Assembly: GCF_017301735.1 (NCBI RefSeq)
Contig: NZ_CP071090.1
Coordinates: 3,710,001-3,774,000, forward strand
Length of the DNA stretch: 64,000 nt
Origin: Pyxidicoccus parkwaysis
GTDB taxonomy: Bacteria; Myxococcota; Myxococcia; Myxococcales; Myxococcaceae
Direction: 5' to 3'
Shown in pieces: positions 53,440 to 61,984 of this stretch (positions are counted from its first letter, which is position 1; every line of letters begins with the position of its first letter). Made by a program: the position numbers and the translations under genes. The notes below the pieces were generated by a model. That model did not search any database. It had not been told where the DNA came from and saw only the letters and a program-made list of their open reading frames with translations.

Positions 53440-55782
53440 ATGGCGCCGACGTGTGACGCGCTGGTCATCGGCACCGGGTTCGGGGGAGCGGTGGCTGCCT
53501 GCCGGCTGGCGCAGGCGGGGCTGTCCGTGCGCGTGCTGGAGCGAGGCCGGCGCTATCCGAAGGGTGGCTTCCCGCGCGACTGGGACAACCCGCTCAACGG
53601 CTGGCTGTGGAAGCACGAGCAGGGCCTCTTCGACGTGAAGCTCCTGCAGGGCATGAGCATCGTCCAGTCCGCGGGGTACGGCGGCGGCTCGCTCATCTAC
53701 GCCAACGTGCACCTGCGCCCGCCCGCGGAGACGTTCAAGAATGGCTGGCCCGCGGGCTACAGCCGCGAGTCGTTGGACCCGTACTTCGACCTGGTGGCCC
53801 ACATGTTGGACCTGCAGCCCATCACCGCGTCCGCGCGGGGGCTGCCCACCAAGACGCAGCGGATGAAGGACGTGGCGCGAAAGCTCGCGCGCGAGGGGCA
53901 GTTCTTCTACCCGGACCTCGCCGTGCGCTTCGGCCCCGCGGGCGAGTCCCTGCCCAACAAGTTCGGTGTGCACCAGGAAGGCTGCAACTACTGCGGCGAG
54001 TGCGACATCGGCTGCAACGTCCGCGCGAAGAACACGCTGGACCTCAACTACCTCGCCGTCGCGGAGCAGCGCGGTGCCCAGGTGTCCACGCAGGCCGAGG
54101 CCACGCGCATCGAGCCGCTCTCGCCCGAGGGCTACCGCGTGACGTACCTGGACCATGCGAAGGGCGGCGCCGTTTGCACCGTGGATGCGCGCCGCGTCTT
54201 CCTGTGCGCGGGCGCGGTGAACACCACGGAATTGCTGCTGCGGTGCCGAGACGAGTGGGGCACGCTGCCGGACCTGAACGAGAAGCTGGGCTGCCGCTAC
54301 TCGGCCAACGGGGACTTCCTCGCCTTCGCGCTGGAGACGCGCGAGGTGTGGGACCCGGCGGAGGGGCCCACCATCACCACCAGCATCGTGGTGGACGAAG
54401 GGAAGGGGACGGACAAGACGTGGTTCCTCTTCCAGGAAGGCGGGCACCCGGGACAGGTGGCCGGAATCCTCCAGGCGATGGACCCGGGCCATGACCTGAA
54501 GGTTCCCGCGGACCTGCTTCAGAAGGAACTGGTGAAGGCGCTGCGCAAGCGCTCGCGAGGGGCGGCGGCGATTGAGCGCCAGCAGGACCGTTTCCAGGCC
54601 GTGTTCCTGGCCATGGGGCGGGACAGGGCCAATGGCCGGCTCTCGCTGCGACCGCTGACGGGGGAGATGGAGGTGCGCTGGGATGTGCCGTCCAACCTGC
54701 CGCTGTACCAGACGCAGGAGCAGATCTGCCAGGACATCGCCCGGGCGCTGGGCGCGCGCGCCGTCTACAACCCGCTTTGGGAGCGGCTGCACATCCCCGT
54801 CTCGGTGCACAACCTGGGCGGCTGCGCCATGGCGGAAGAGCCCGCGTACGGCGTGCTCGACGCGCACGGCGAGGTGCACAACTACCCCGGCCTGTTCGTC
54901 CTCGACGGAGCCGCGCTGCCTTCGAGCACCGGCGTCAACCCGTCGTCGACCATCGCCGCGGTGGCCGAGCGCAACGTGGAGCGCGCCATCCGCATTGCCC
55001 TGGGCAACCCCAACTGGGTGCCTCCCGAGCGCGCCGCACCCGAGCCCTTCCGCGCGGGCATGCGCATCTCCCTGGACCCGCAACCGGCACGCGTGGTGCC
55101 AAGAGAGGACCCGATGAGGATGGTGGTGATTCCCGAGGGCGGCACGGTGCCGTCGCCGACGCCGGTGGTGGGCCTGCGCTTCACCGAGCGGATGCGCGGC
55201 TTCCACTCGCCGGGCCATGTGCCGGCAGAGGACTTCGTGGGCGCGGAGAAGGCGGGCAAGAGGGCAGGGCAGCTCGCGGAGTTCGTCATCACCATCACCC
55301 TGCCGAGCCTGGACCGCTTCCTCGCGGAGAAGGCCCACGGCGGTGTCGTGCAGGGCACCGTGCACGTGCACGGCCTCACGCCGCCCGAGGGCGCGGACGT
55401 CTCGAGTGGCGTCTTCAACCTCTTCGTGGACACGGACAGCTTCACGGAACGGAGGATGCTCTACCTGCTGCCCTTCACCGGCGTGGACGGCCAGGCGTAC
55501 GTCCTCGACGGGTACAAGGAGGTGCGGGACGACGACGGCTTCGACGTGTGGGGCGACACGTCCACGCTCTACACCGTCATCCGCCGGGGCACGGACCGGA
55601 GCTCGCCCGTGGTGTCCAGCGGCATCATCCGCCTGCACCTGCCGGACTTCCTCCAGCAGCTCACCACCTTCACGGTGCTGGGCACGGACTCGCCCGTGCA
55701 GAAGGCGGACGCGCTCCGGCGCTTCGGGAAGATGTTCATGGGCCACCTCTGGGACGTCTTCGCCCGCACCAAGCTGGAATAG
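53440..55782 (+). CDS. GMC-family flavin oxidoreductase with ferredoxin-like Cys motif and C-terminal domain
   Basis: A 780-aa protein. The FAD-binding Rossmann motif is VIGTGFGGAVAACRLA near residue 9. A CxxCxxCxxxC motif (C182, C185, C188, C192) resembles [4Fe-4S] ferredoxin ligands and occurs in a subset of GMC enzymes. The C-terminal half of the flavoprotein ends with HNLGGCAMAEE and SSTGVNPSSTIAAVAERN, supplying the catalytic His/Asn region. Residues about 570-780 form an additional domain (FTERMRGFHSPGHVPAEDF) not found in short GMC enzymes. It oxidises an alcohol, probably a sterol or other hydrophobic one. GAGGGGGG precedes the ATG. It begins an operon with the next two genes. Confidence 0.88.
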   Translation: MAPTCDALVIGTGFGGAVAACRLAQAGLSVRVLERGRRYPKGGFPRDWDNPLNGWLWKHEQGLFDVKLLQGMSIVQSAGYGGGSLIYANVHLRPPAETFKNGWPAGYSRESLDPYFDLVAHMLDLQPITASARGLPTKTQRMKDVARKLAREGQFFYPDLAVRFGPAGESLPNKFGVHQEGCNYCGECDIGCNVRAKNTLDLNYLAVAEQRGAQVSTQAEATRIEPLSPEGYRVTYLDHAKGGAVCTVDARRVFLCAGAVNTTELLLRCRDEWGTLPDLNEKLGCRYSANGDFLAFALETREVWDPAEGPTITTSIVVDEGKGTDKTWFLFQEGGHPGQVAGILQAMDPGHDLKVPADLLQKELVKALRKRSRGAAAIERQQDRFQAVFLAMGRDRANGRLSLRPLTGEMEVRWDVPSNLPLYQTQEQICQDIARALGARAVYNPLWERLHIPVSVHNLGGCAMAEEPAYGVLDAHGEVHNYPGLFVLDGAALPSSTGVNPSSTIAAVAERNVERAIRIALGNPNWVPPERAAPEPFRAGMRISLDPQPARVVPREDPMRMVVIPEGGTVPSPTPVVGLRFTERMRGFHSPGHVPAEDFVGAEKAGKRAGQLAEFVITITLPSLDRFLAEKAHGGVVQGTVHVHGLTPPEGADVSSGVFNLFVDTDSFTERRMLYLLPFTGVDGQAYVLDGYKEVRDDDGFDVWGDTSTLYTVIRRGTDRSSPVVSSGIIRLHLPDFLQQLTTFTVLGTDSPVQKADALRRFGKMFMGHLWDVFARTKLE

Positions 55783-55794
55783 GAGACGCACACC

Positions 55795-57345
55795 TTGGGC
55801 ATGGCGACGCGTTACGACGTGGTGGTGGTGGGCTCTGGCTTCGGGGGCTCCATCAGCGCCCTGCGACTGGCGCAGGCGGGGAAGTCCGTGGCGGTGCTGG
55901 AGCGCGGCCGTCGCTACCGGCCCGGCGACTTCCCTCGCGACGTGACGCGCGCGGATGAACTGCTCTGGCGGCACCCGTCGCGGCTGGAGGCGCAGGGGCT
56001 GTACGACGTGCGCTTCTTGTCCGGCATCGGCACGGTGGCGGCGAGCGGCGTGGGCGGCGGCTCGCTCATCTACGCCAACATCCACGTGCGGCCGGATGCT
56101 GCCGTGTTCGACGACCCGCGCTGGCCGCGCGCGTACAGCCGGGCCTCGCTGGAGCCGTACTTCGACAAGGTGGCTCACGAGCTGCGCCTGTCGCCGGTGC
56201 CCACGTCCCTCGCCCTGCGCAAGCGCGACGTCTTCAAGCGCGCCGCCGAGCGCATGGGACGCCCGACATTCGACCCGCCCGAGGCGGTGTCCTGGACGGA
56301 GCCGCCCGGGCCGGGCCGCAAGATGTGCCAGCTCTGCGCGGAGTGTGAGTTCGGCTGTCAGCACGGCGCGAAGAACACGATGGACCAGACGTACCTCGCG
56401 CGCGCGGAGGCGCTGGGCGCCACGGTGTGGCCGCGCACGCTCGTCTCGCACGTGGAGCCGGCGCCGGGTGGTGGCTACCGGGTGCACTGCACGGACTTGG
56501 AGACGGGGGAGCGGCGCACGGTGGAGGGCTCGCGCGTGGTGCTGGCGGCGGGCACGCTGGGCACGGTGGAGTTGCTGCTGCGCAGCCGGGACGGGGCGAA
56601 GACGTTGCCGCGGGTGAGCGCCCGGCTGGGGCAGGGGTACTCGGGCAACGGTGACTTCCTGGGCTCGTTGCAGCACGCGCGCGAGGACCTCCAGCCGTGG
56701 GTGGGCCCGGACGTGGCCACGGTGATGCGCTTCACGGACGAGCAGCCGCGCTTCACGCTGGTGACGGCGACGTTCAACCAGCCCGCGACGCGGGTGCTGG
56801 CGGGGATGGGACAACCGAAGCTGGGGCCGTTCCAGGGGATTGGCTATCCGCTGTGGACCTTCCTCGGGCCCGTCGTGCACAAGGCCTTCGCGAAGGGACT
56901 GCTCAGCAAACCAATGAGCAACCGCGTGGACCCGGCGCGCACGTGCAACCTGTTCGCCATTGGCCAGGACAACGCCAACGGGCGCATGGGGCTGAAGGGT
57001 GGCCGGCTGGACGTGGAGTGGAACTACGCCGGGGAGAACGCGGAGCTGGTGAAGCGCATGTCCGCGGCGATGCAGGAGGTGGCGTCGCAGTACGGAGGCA
57101 CGTACGCGCCGCTGATTACGTGGCAGTTGTTCAAGCGGCCCTTCACGGTGCATTCGCTGGGCGGGGCGCACCTGGCGGACTCGCCCGAGCGCGGCGTCGT
57201 CTCCACCGAGGGCGAGGTGTTCAACCATCCCGGCCTCTATGTGGCGGATGGCTCCGTCATTCCCACGGCCATCGGCTTCCACCCGGTGATGACCATCAGC
57301 GCGGTGGCCGAGCGCATCGCCGAGGCCGTGGCGCACGGCTTCTGA
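55795..57345 (+). CDS. second GMC-family flavin oxidoreductase with ferredoxin-like Cys motif
   Basis: A 516-aa protein, the shorter paralogue of the preceding gene. It has VVVVGSGFGGSISALRLA, GVGGGSLIYANIHVRP, C178/C181/C184/C188 in CQLCAECEFGC, and the C-terminal HSLGGAHLAD and IPTAIGFHPVMTISAVAER. Start choice: AGGAG at 55781-55785 is nine bases from a TTG at 55795 and fifteen from the ATG at 55801, so the TTG is favoured. It follows its neighbour by 12 nt and the hydrolase gene follows it by 29 nt. Two related GMC enzymes in one operon may oxidise different positions of one substrate or form a heteromer. Confidence 0.87.
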   Translation: MGMATRYDVVVVGSGFGGSISALRLAQAGKSVAVLERGRRYRPGDFPRDVTRADELLWRHPSRLEAQGLYDVRFLSGIGTVAASGVGGGSLIYANIHVRPDAAVFDDPRWPRAYSRASLEPYFDKVAHELRLSPVPTSLALRKRDVFKRAAERMGRPTFDPPEAVSWTEPPGPGRKMCQLCAECEFGCQHGAKNTMDQTYLARAEALGATVWPRTLVSHVEPAPGGGYRVHCTDLETGERRTVEGSRVVLAAGTLGTVELLLRSRDGAKTLPRVSARLGQGYSGNGDFLGSLQHAREDLQPWVGPDVATVMRFTDEQPRFTLVTATFNQPATRVLAGMGQPKLGPFQGIGYPLWTFLGPVVHKAFAKGLLSKPMSNRVDPARTCNLFAIGQDNANGRMGLKGGRLDVEWNYAGENAELVKRMSAAMQEVASQYGGTYAPLITWQLFKRPFTVHSLGGAHLADSPERGVVSTEGEVFNHPGLYVADGSVIPTAIGFHPVMTISAVAERIAEAVAHGF

Positions 57346-57374
57346 CCCTGTTTCGCGACTTCGAGGAGAGACTC

Positions 57375-58418
57375 ATGGACACGCTTCCACCGGCGCAGCG
57401 GCACGACTTCAAGACGGGCGACGGCGTTCAACTGTGGCTCACCCGGTATCAGGGTGGGACGAAGGGCCCGGTGCTGCTGGTGCACGGGGCCGGCGTGTGG
57501 AGCGGCATGTTCATGCTGCCCACGCTGAAGGAGAACTTCGTCCAGTTCCTCGTGCGCCATGGCTATGACACGTGGCTGGTGGACTGGCGTGCGAGCGTGG
57601 AGTTGCCGCTGCGCCAGTTCACGCTGGACGAGGCGGCCGAGCACGACATGCCGGGGGCGGTGCGGAAGATCCTGGAGGTGACGAAGGCGAGCTCGGTGCA
57701 GGCGGTGGCTCACTGCGCGGGCTCGACGGCGTTCTTCATGTCGCTGGCGATGGGGCGGCTGCCGGACGTGCGGAGCGCGGTGGCGTCGCAGGTGGCGCTG
57801 CACCACATCGTCCCGCCGGCGACGCATCTCAAGGCGATGCTGCGGCTGCCGGAGGCGCTGGACGTGGCGTTGGACTACCTGTCGCCGGACGAGGATCCGA
57901 AGAATCCGGTGTGGCAGACGATGTTCGGAAAGTTCGCGAACCTGCTCAGCCACGAGTGCGACAGCACGGTGTGCCACCGGCTGACGTTCATGTACGGGCA
58001 CCTGTACCGGCACGCGCGGCTCAATCGGGAGACGCACGAGCGACTGGAGGAGCAGTTCGGTCCCTGCAACATGCTGACCTTCCGTCATCTGGCGCAGATG
58101 GCGCGCGCGGGGCATGCGCTGGGGTTCGACCACGGCAAGGAGGAGAACGTCCGGCGCTACGGCCGCGAGACGCCGCCTTCCTATCTGCGGGCCGAGCACC
58201 TGCGCCTGCCGATTACGTTCCTGTCCGGCGAGCAGAACGGCACGTACCTGCCCGAGTCCACGGAGCTGACGTTCGAGTGGCTGCGGGAGGAGAACGGGGC
58301 GGACTGGTACCAGCGCAAGGTGCTGGAGGGGTACGGGCACCTGGACACGTTCATGGGCAGCACGGCGGCGCGGGACACGTACCCGGTGGTGCTGGAGGCG
58401 CTGCAGGCCACGGGGTGA
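57375..58418 (+). CDS. alpha/beta hydrolase with PhaC-type cysteine nucleophile
   Basis: A 347-aa protein. The oxyanion region is LVHGAGVWSGMF. The nucleophile elbow reads AHCAGS, with Cys114 in the place of the usual Ser, as in polyhydroxyalkanoate synthases (G-x-C-x-G). The base His is in EGYGHLDTF near the C-terminus; the acid is less certain (FLSGEQN has Glu where Asp is usual). A long helical cap lies between. GAGGAGAG precedes the ATG. Cys-type hydrolases of this kind are known next to or fused with GMC oxidases in actinobacteria. Its role may be acyl transfer or ester cleavage on the product of the two oxidases; this is inferred. Confidence 0.82.
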   Translation: MDTLPPAQRHDFKTGDGVQLWLTRYQGGTKGPVLLVHGAGVWSGMFMLPTLKENFVQFLVRHGYDTWLVDWRASVELPLRQFTLDEAAEHDMPGAVRKILEVTKASSVQAVAHCAGSTAFFMSLAMGRLPDVRSAVASQVALHHIVPPATHLKAMLRLPEALDVALDYLSPDEDPKNPVWQTMFGKFANLLSHECDSTVCHRLTFMYGHLYRHARLNRETHERLEEQFGPCNMLTFRHLAQMARAGHALGFDHGKEENVRRYGRETPPSYLRAEHLRLPITFLSGEQNGTYLPESTELTFEWLREENGADWYQRKVLEGYGHLDTFMGSTAARDTYPVVLEALQATG

Positions 58419-58439
58419 GTGCATGGGCCATCCCCAGCG

Positions 58440-59033
58440 TCACCCGAGGCGCTGAGACAGCTCGGTCCTGAGGGAGCACGCGTCGAGGTCATCTGGAAGC
58501 GGCGTGTCGATGCACGTCTTCATCCAGGTCCCAATCGTGTCCGTGGACAGGGCGATGCGCTTCCCGGAGGCGAGCTCGAGCTGGATGGCGACATCCAGGA
58601 GTACGCCGGTGTCTTCGTCGGTGAGCCCCGTCGGGCTTCGGGTGAGCACGCTCCACTCGTTTCCCGCCGGAATGACGATTCCTTCCGGGGTGCGGAGCTC
58701 GGGGGCTGGGCGCACGGGCGTGAAGCTGACCCAGGTGGTGAGGAGGCTCACTCGCTCGATGCGGCCCAAATCTCCGAACGCGAGTGGCGCCGCCTGGGGT
58801 TGCGGCTTTGCGGTGATGTCCACCACGTGTGGCCGGGTGACATCCGCCAGTGGGTGAGAGGGGAAGGGCGTGGCGATCTCCTCGGCATTGATGGCGAGGA
58901 CGTGGTCCCCCGCCCAGAGTGCCGCGCTGATGGGGTCCGCCCACAGCGCGTGGAGTTGCTGCCCATGAAGCTGGGCCAGGAGTGAGGCCTCGGCTGCGGT
59001 GATGAGGACGGAGTGGCGCATTCGCGAGCACAT
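58440..59033 (-). CDS. hypothetical protein
   Basis: A protein of about 197 aa starting at MCSRMRHSVL or, twelve bases later, MRHSVLI; neither has a clear ribosome site. It is predicted soluble and mixed alpha/beta, with LHALWADPISAALWAGDHVLAIN near the start and IQLELASGKRIALSTDTIGTW near the end. I recognise no family. It lies head-to-head with the SRPBCC/histone-tail gene, 69 bases apart, so the two could share a regulatory region. Confidence 0.6.
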   Translation of the reverse strand: MCSRMRHSVLITAAEASLLAQLHGQQLHALWADPISAALWAGDHVLAINAEEIATPFPSHPLADVTRPHVVDITAKPQPQAAPLAFGDLGRIERVSLLTTWVSFTPVRPAPELRTPEGIVIPAGNEWSVLTRSPTGLTDEDTGVLLDVAIQLELASGKRIALSTDTIGTWMKTCIDTPLPDDLDACSLRTELSQRLG

Positions 59034-59102
59034 ACCGCTGATGGAACGATGAACTGACACCGTGCTGCCGTGGTAATGAGCGCCCGAAAGGGAGGCAGCC
59101 AC

Positions 59103-59720
59103 ATGCCCATGGGACGTGCCGCGGATGGAACCTATGCGGCCGGAGTTCGCCGTACAGTCGACTTGACCGCCGAGGATGCCTGGCGCAACTGGGGTGGCCC
59201 GGAAGGCCTGCCGCGCTGGCTGGGACGCGCGGAGCAGCCGCTGGAGGAGGGGACGGAGACGAGGTTCGCGGACGGCACGAGGGTGAAGGCGATCCGCGTG
59301 AGGCCGCCCACGTACCTTCGCATCCGACTGGAGCGCGAGGATTGGCTCCGCGCGAGAGCCGCGCAGCTCCGCGTCCTTCCCGCTTCCCGAGGCGTCACCA
59401 TCGCGCTGCATGCGGAAGGGCTACCGGATGCGGCCACTCGCGCGGACCACATCGCGCGATGGACCCAAGCTCTGGAGGGCAGTGCGCCAGAGGTTCAGAG
59501 CCCTGGGAAGAAGACCGTTAGCAAGGCTCCGGTGCGGAAGTCCGCGGCGAACAAGAAGACCGCACGCAAGGCCTCGGCGAAGAACGCCGGGAAGAACACG
59601 AAGCCCGCCGGCAAGGCATCGGCGCGCAAGACCGGAAGGAAGAAGTCCACCGGACGCAAGACACCGGCTCGGAAGGTAGCGGTAGCAGTGCGCCGAGCTG
59701 CTTCCACAGCGGCACCGTGA
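59103..59720 (+). CDS. SRPBCC-like domain fused to histone H1-like Lys/Ala tail
   Basis: A 205-aa protein. GGAGG seven bases upstream fixes the start at 59103. Residues about 12-125 resemble an SRPBCC/AHSA1 start-domain fold: RRTVDLTAEDAWRNWGGPEGLPRWLG at the front, two middle strands around RVKAIRVRPPTYLRIRL, and a helical end with ADHIARWTQALEG. Residues 135-205 are almost all Lys, Ala, Thr, Arg, Ser, Pro and Gly (KKTARKASAKNAGKN), like bacterial histone H1-type tails, and should bind nucleic acid. The combination suggests a chromatin-associated or regulatory protein. Part of this gene (59211-59251) recurs exactly at 61505-61545. Confidence 0.72.
   Translation: MPMGRAADGTYAAGVRRTVDLTAEDAWRNWGGPEGLPRWLGRAEQPLEEGTETRFADGTRVKAIRVRPPTYLRIRLEREDWLRARAAQLRVLPASRGVTIALHAEGLPDAATRADHIARWTQALEGSAPEVQSPGKKTVSKAPVRKSAANKKTARKASAKNAGKNTKPAGKASARKTGRKKSTGRKTPARKVAVAVRRAASTAAP
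59211..59251. repeat. 41-bp direct repeat, copy 1 (inside SRPBCC gene)
   Basis: Identical over 41 bases with 61505-61545. Here it encodes PRWLGRAEQPLEEG inside the SRPBCC-like domain. The two copies bracket about 2.25 kb that contains the rest of this gene and the CAP-domain gene. Confidence 0.85.
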
Positions 59721-59815
59721 CGCTGCACGAGCGGATAGAAGCGGGAGGCAAAGTCCAATCGGTCGAAGCTGTCGGCGCCGTCATAATGCAGGTAGACGGT
59801 GCGCAGGTCAGGCAT
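59720..59815 (-). pseudogene. possible remnant coding fragment
   Basis: In this stretch the minus strand reads MPDLRTVYLHYDGADSFDRL then DFASRFYPLVQRHG, which has amino-acid composition of a real protein N-terminus. Past about 59720 it becomes an antisense reading of the Lys/Ala tail and loses sense. It may be the first 30 residues of a gene truncated when the tail region was built. No homology can be checked here. Confidence 0.25.
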
Positions 59816-59816
59816 G

Positions 59817-59851
59817 GGGTAGAGGGATTCTGCTTTCTGGGCTCTCTACCC
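59817..59851. other. inverted repeat upstream of CAP-domain gene
   Basis: GGGTAGAG (59817-59824) and CTCTACCC (59844-59851) pair perfectly with a 19-base spacer. It lies 77-111 bases upstream of the CAP-domain gene and about 100 bases after the SRPBCC stop, so it may be a terminator for the first or an operator for the second. Confidence 0.4.
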
Positions 59852-59927
59852 TTGAACCCATTCCATTTCGCTCCACAATCCCAGCCTCGATGCGGAAGGC
59901 ACCAGGCCTTTCGAGGGTGGGGAACCG

Positions 59928-61484
59928 ATGATGCTGGGGATGTTCCTGGGGGCGGTACTGGCGGCAATGCCCCTTGCTTCGGAGGGGCTGGAGCAGGAAG
60001 CGACGCGGTTCATGCGGGAACAGTCGGCACGTGCCTCGCAGGCTCCGCCGGAGGTAGACGCGCAACTCACCCGGGCGGCGCAGCGGCTCGCGCGGCAGTC
60101 CCTGGCAATGTCTGGCGCCCAGGCCCCGGACCCGCTGCGCTCGACGGAGGCGGTGGGAGAGGAGGGCGGAGCGGCCCTCATCACGTCCACGGTGGCGGTG
60201 ATTGCGGGCGTGCCCTCGCACGCGTTGGAGCTGCTCCAGGAACAGGGTGACAGGCTTGGCGTCGCGTCCTCGCTGCTGGGCGTGGGCGTTGCCGAGGACG
60301 CCGGCAAGGTGGCCCTGGTGGTGCTCAAGGGCGAGCGCTTCGTGGCGCTGAGGCCCTTTCCGCGCACCTTCGCCGAGCCAGGACGCGGGGACGTCCTCTG
60401 CGGCGAGCTCCAGAAGAACCTCGGAGTGCCGGTCGTCCACGTCACGCGGCCGGATGGCTCGGTGGAGCGGGTGCGCCTGACGCGCAACGAGGGCCGCTCA
60501 TTTTGCGTGGGGCTCGACTTTCCCCAGGCGGGCATCCACACCGTGACGGTGACCGCGGGCAGATGGCCCGCGCTGAACCTTGCGGGCTCCTTCCGGGTGC
60601 GCGTGGGTCAGGCCTCGCCTGAGGTGGAGCCCGAGGGCCGGGACAGCGCGCTCCAGGCAGTGGTCCGGCGCATCAACGCGCTCCGCAAGGGTGAAGGACT
60701 TCCAGCTGTGAAGCGGGACGCCTCGCTGGACCGGGTGGCTCAGGCGTACGCGGACCGCATGGCTCGCGAGGGCTTCTACGGCCCCATGGCGCCGGACGGC
60801 ACCACCGTGGCCGAGCGTCTGCTGGACTATGGCGGCGGGTGGACTCGGGGCGCGGAGAACCTGGGTTGGGGCGCCGGTCCGATCGCCGCGCACTTCGGCA
60901 TCGAGCACACGAACCAGTCGCGACGCAACCTGCTCGACCCGGAGATGCGCGCCGTGGGCCTGGGCCTGGCCTGGAAGCAGGGAGAGGGTGGCAAGCGGGA
61001 GGCGCGCCTCGTCGAGGTGATGATGCCCGTTCCGCCCGGCACCTTGGCCCCGGAAGGGCCCGTTGAAGAGACCTATCGTCTGGTGGAACGGATGCGCCCG
61101 AAGAAGTTGAAGCCGCTCGTGCGCAGCCAGGGGCTGGAGGCGCTCGCGGCGGAGGTGGCGCGGACCGTCAAGGGCGCTGGAGAGGTGACGGACGTGGCGC
61201 TGTATGAGCGAGCGCTGAAGGAGGTGCCCACGGCCACGAGCGCCTCCGCCACCGTGTACGAGGTGCCGGACGTGCTGGCCCTGCCGCGCCCGGCGGTGCT
61301 GGTGGACCCGGCTACGTCCCACGTGGGCGTGGCGGTTGTGCGCGTGAGTGACGACGGGAGTGGTGCTCCGCTGTACCGGGTGGTCGTCTTCAGCGCCTCA
61401 CGTTCCCGGACGGAGGTGGAGAACGAGGTGCCCCTCGAGAACGTGCCGGACAAGATGATGGGTGTGCGCAAACGCGTGAACTGA
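59928..61484 (+). CDS. CAP (SCP/PR1)-domain protein
   Basis: A 518-aa protein. A short N-terminal hydrophobic stretch (MLGMFLGAVLAAMPLASEG) may be a signal peptide. The CAP domain lies in the middle (about 240-350): VVRRINALRKGEGLPAVKRDASLDRVAQAYADRM, then ERLLDYGGGWTRGAENLGWGAG and MRAVGLGLAW. The usual CAP His pair is partly replaced (FYGPMAPDG where FFSHxxPDG is typical), so metal binding may be lost. Flanking regions are unrecognised. The gene lies inside the segment bounded by the 41-bp direct repeat. Confidence 0.75.
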   Translation: MMLGMFLGAVLAAMPLASEGLEQEATRFMREQSARASQAPPEVDAQLTRAAQRLARQSLAMSGAQAPDPLRSTEAVGEEGGAALITSTVAVIAGVPSHALELLQEQGDRLGVASSLLGVGVAEDAGKVALVVLKGERFVALRPFPRTFAEPGRGDVLCGELQKNLGVPVVHVTRPDGSVERVRLTRNEGRSFCVGLDFPQAGIHTVTVTAGRWPALNLAGSFRVRVGQASPEVEPEGRDSALQAVVRRINALRKGEGLPAVKRDASLDRVAQAYADRMAREGFYGPMAPDGTTVAERLLDYGGGWTRGAENLGWGAGPIAAHFGIEHTNQSRRNLLDPEMRAVGLGLAWKQGEGGKREARLVEVMMPVPPGTLAPEGPVEETYRLVERMRPKKLKPLVRSQGLEALAAEVARTVKGAGEVTDVALYERALKEVPTATSASATVYEVPDVLALPRPAVLVDPATSHVGVAVVRVSDDGSGAPLYRVVVFSASRSRTEVENEVPLENVPDKMMGVRKRVN

Positions 61485-61486
61485 TG

Positions 61487-61545
61487 GCGGCGGCCGCAGG
61501 ACTACCGCGCTGGCTGGGACGCGCGGAGCAGCCGCTGGAGGAGGG
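61487..61545 (+). pseudogene. fragment of SRPBCC-type gene; 41-bp direct repeat, copy 2
   Basis: Bases 61505-61545 are identical to 59211-59251. Read in frame, the stretch gives AAAAGLPRWLGRAEQPLEEG, so it also covers the preceding codons imperfectly. No start or rest of the gene is present. It is a duplication scar just after the CAP-domain stop and directly before the stop of the DUSAM gene. Confidence 0.7.
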
Positions 61546-61926
61546 TCAATCCGTGTCGTCCGGCGCATCGAGGTACGTCTGCGTTACTTCCCGGTAATGC
61601 GGCACAACTTCCACATCGAGCACGTCTTGCAGCACCTTCCGGGCGCCCGCCATGTCTCCCGCCTCTTGGCGCCGGTCTGCCTCGCTCATGGCACGCGTCA
61701 CGCGCCGCGAACCTACGCGGATGCGCGTCGCAATCTCCTTCAGCAACTCAGCGGCGCTCGTATCGCTCTGTAGTGCTCGCTCAACTGCTTCTGGAGGAAT
61801 GGCTACGTCCTTGCCGGTGTCGCGCAGGAGGGCTCCAATTTCCTCCGTCAATGCGAAGGGCTGCCCCAGGTCGGTAACGTGGCGATTCAGGTTTCGGATT
61901 CCATCCCATTGGCGTTGGTCGGGCAT
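61546..61926 (-). CDS. DUSAM-domain (DUF2379-like) protein
   Basis: A 126-aa protein following the myxobacterial DUSAM pattern: W-x-x-I near the start, LTEEIGALLRDTGKDVAIPPEAVERAL, then LLKEIATRIRVGSRRVTRAM, DMAGARKVLQDVLDVEVVPHYREV. These proteins exist in many copies in Myxococcaceae genomes and are of unknown function. The start at MPDQRQW is preferred to a longer reading that lacks DUSAM character; CCAGGGAGAAGC lies upstream. It is a useful taxonomic marker. Confidence 0.8.
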   Translation of the reverse strand: MPDQRQWDGIRNLNRHVTDLGQPFALTEEIGALLRDTGKDVAIPPEAVERALQSDTSAAELLKEIATRIRVGSRRVTRAMSEADRRQEAGDMAGARKVLQDVLDVEVVPHYREVTQTYLDAPDDTD

Positions 61927-61984
61927 GGAGGCTTCTCCCTGGTTCTTCCGAGGATGGCCCGTCGGAAGCGGCCATTGAGCGGCA

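Noticed and set aside
53239-57336. A long minus-strand frame opposite the two GMC oxidases
   Set aside because: It is a composition shadow; the GMC motifs on the plus strand are unmistakable.
57237-58424. Minus-strand frame opposite the Cys-hydrolase gene
   Set aside because: It has only Arg/His/Gln-rich low complexity with no motif; the hydrolase frame has a ribosome site and catalytic motifs.
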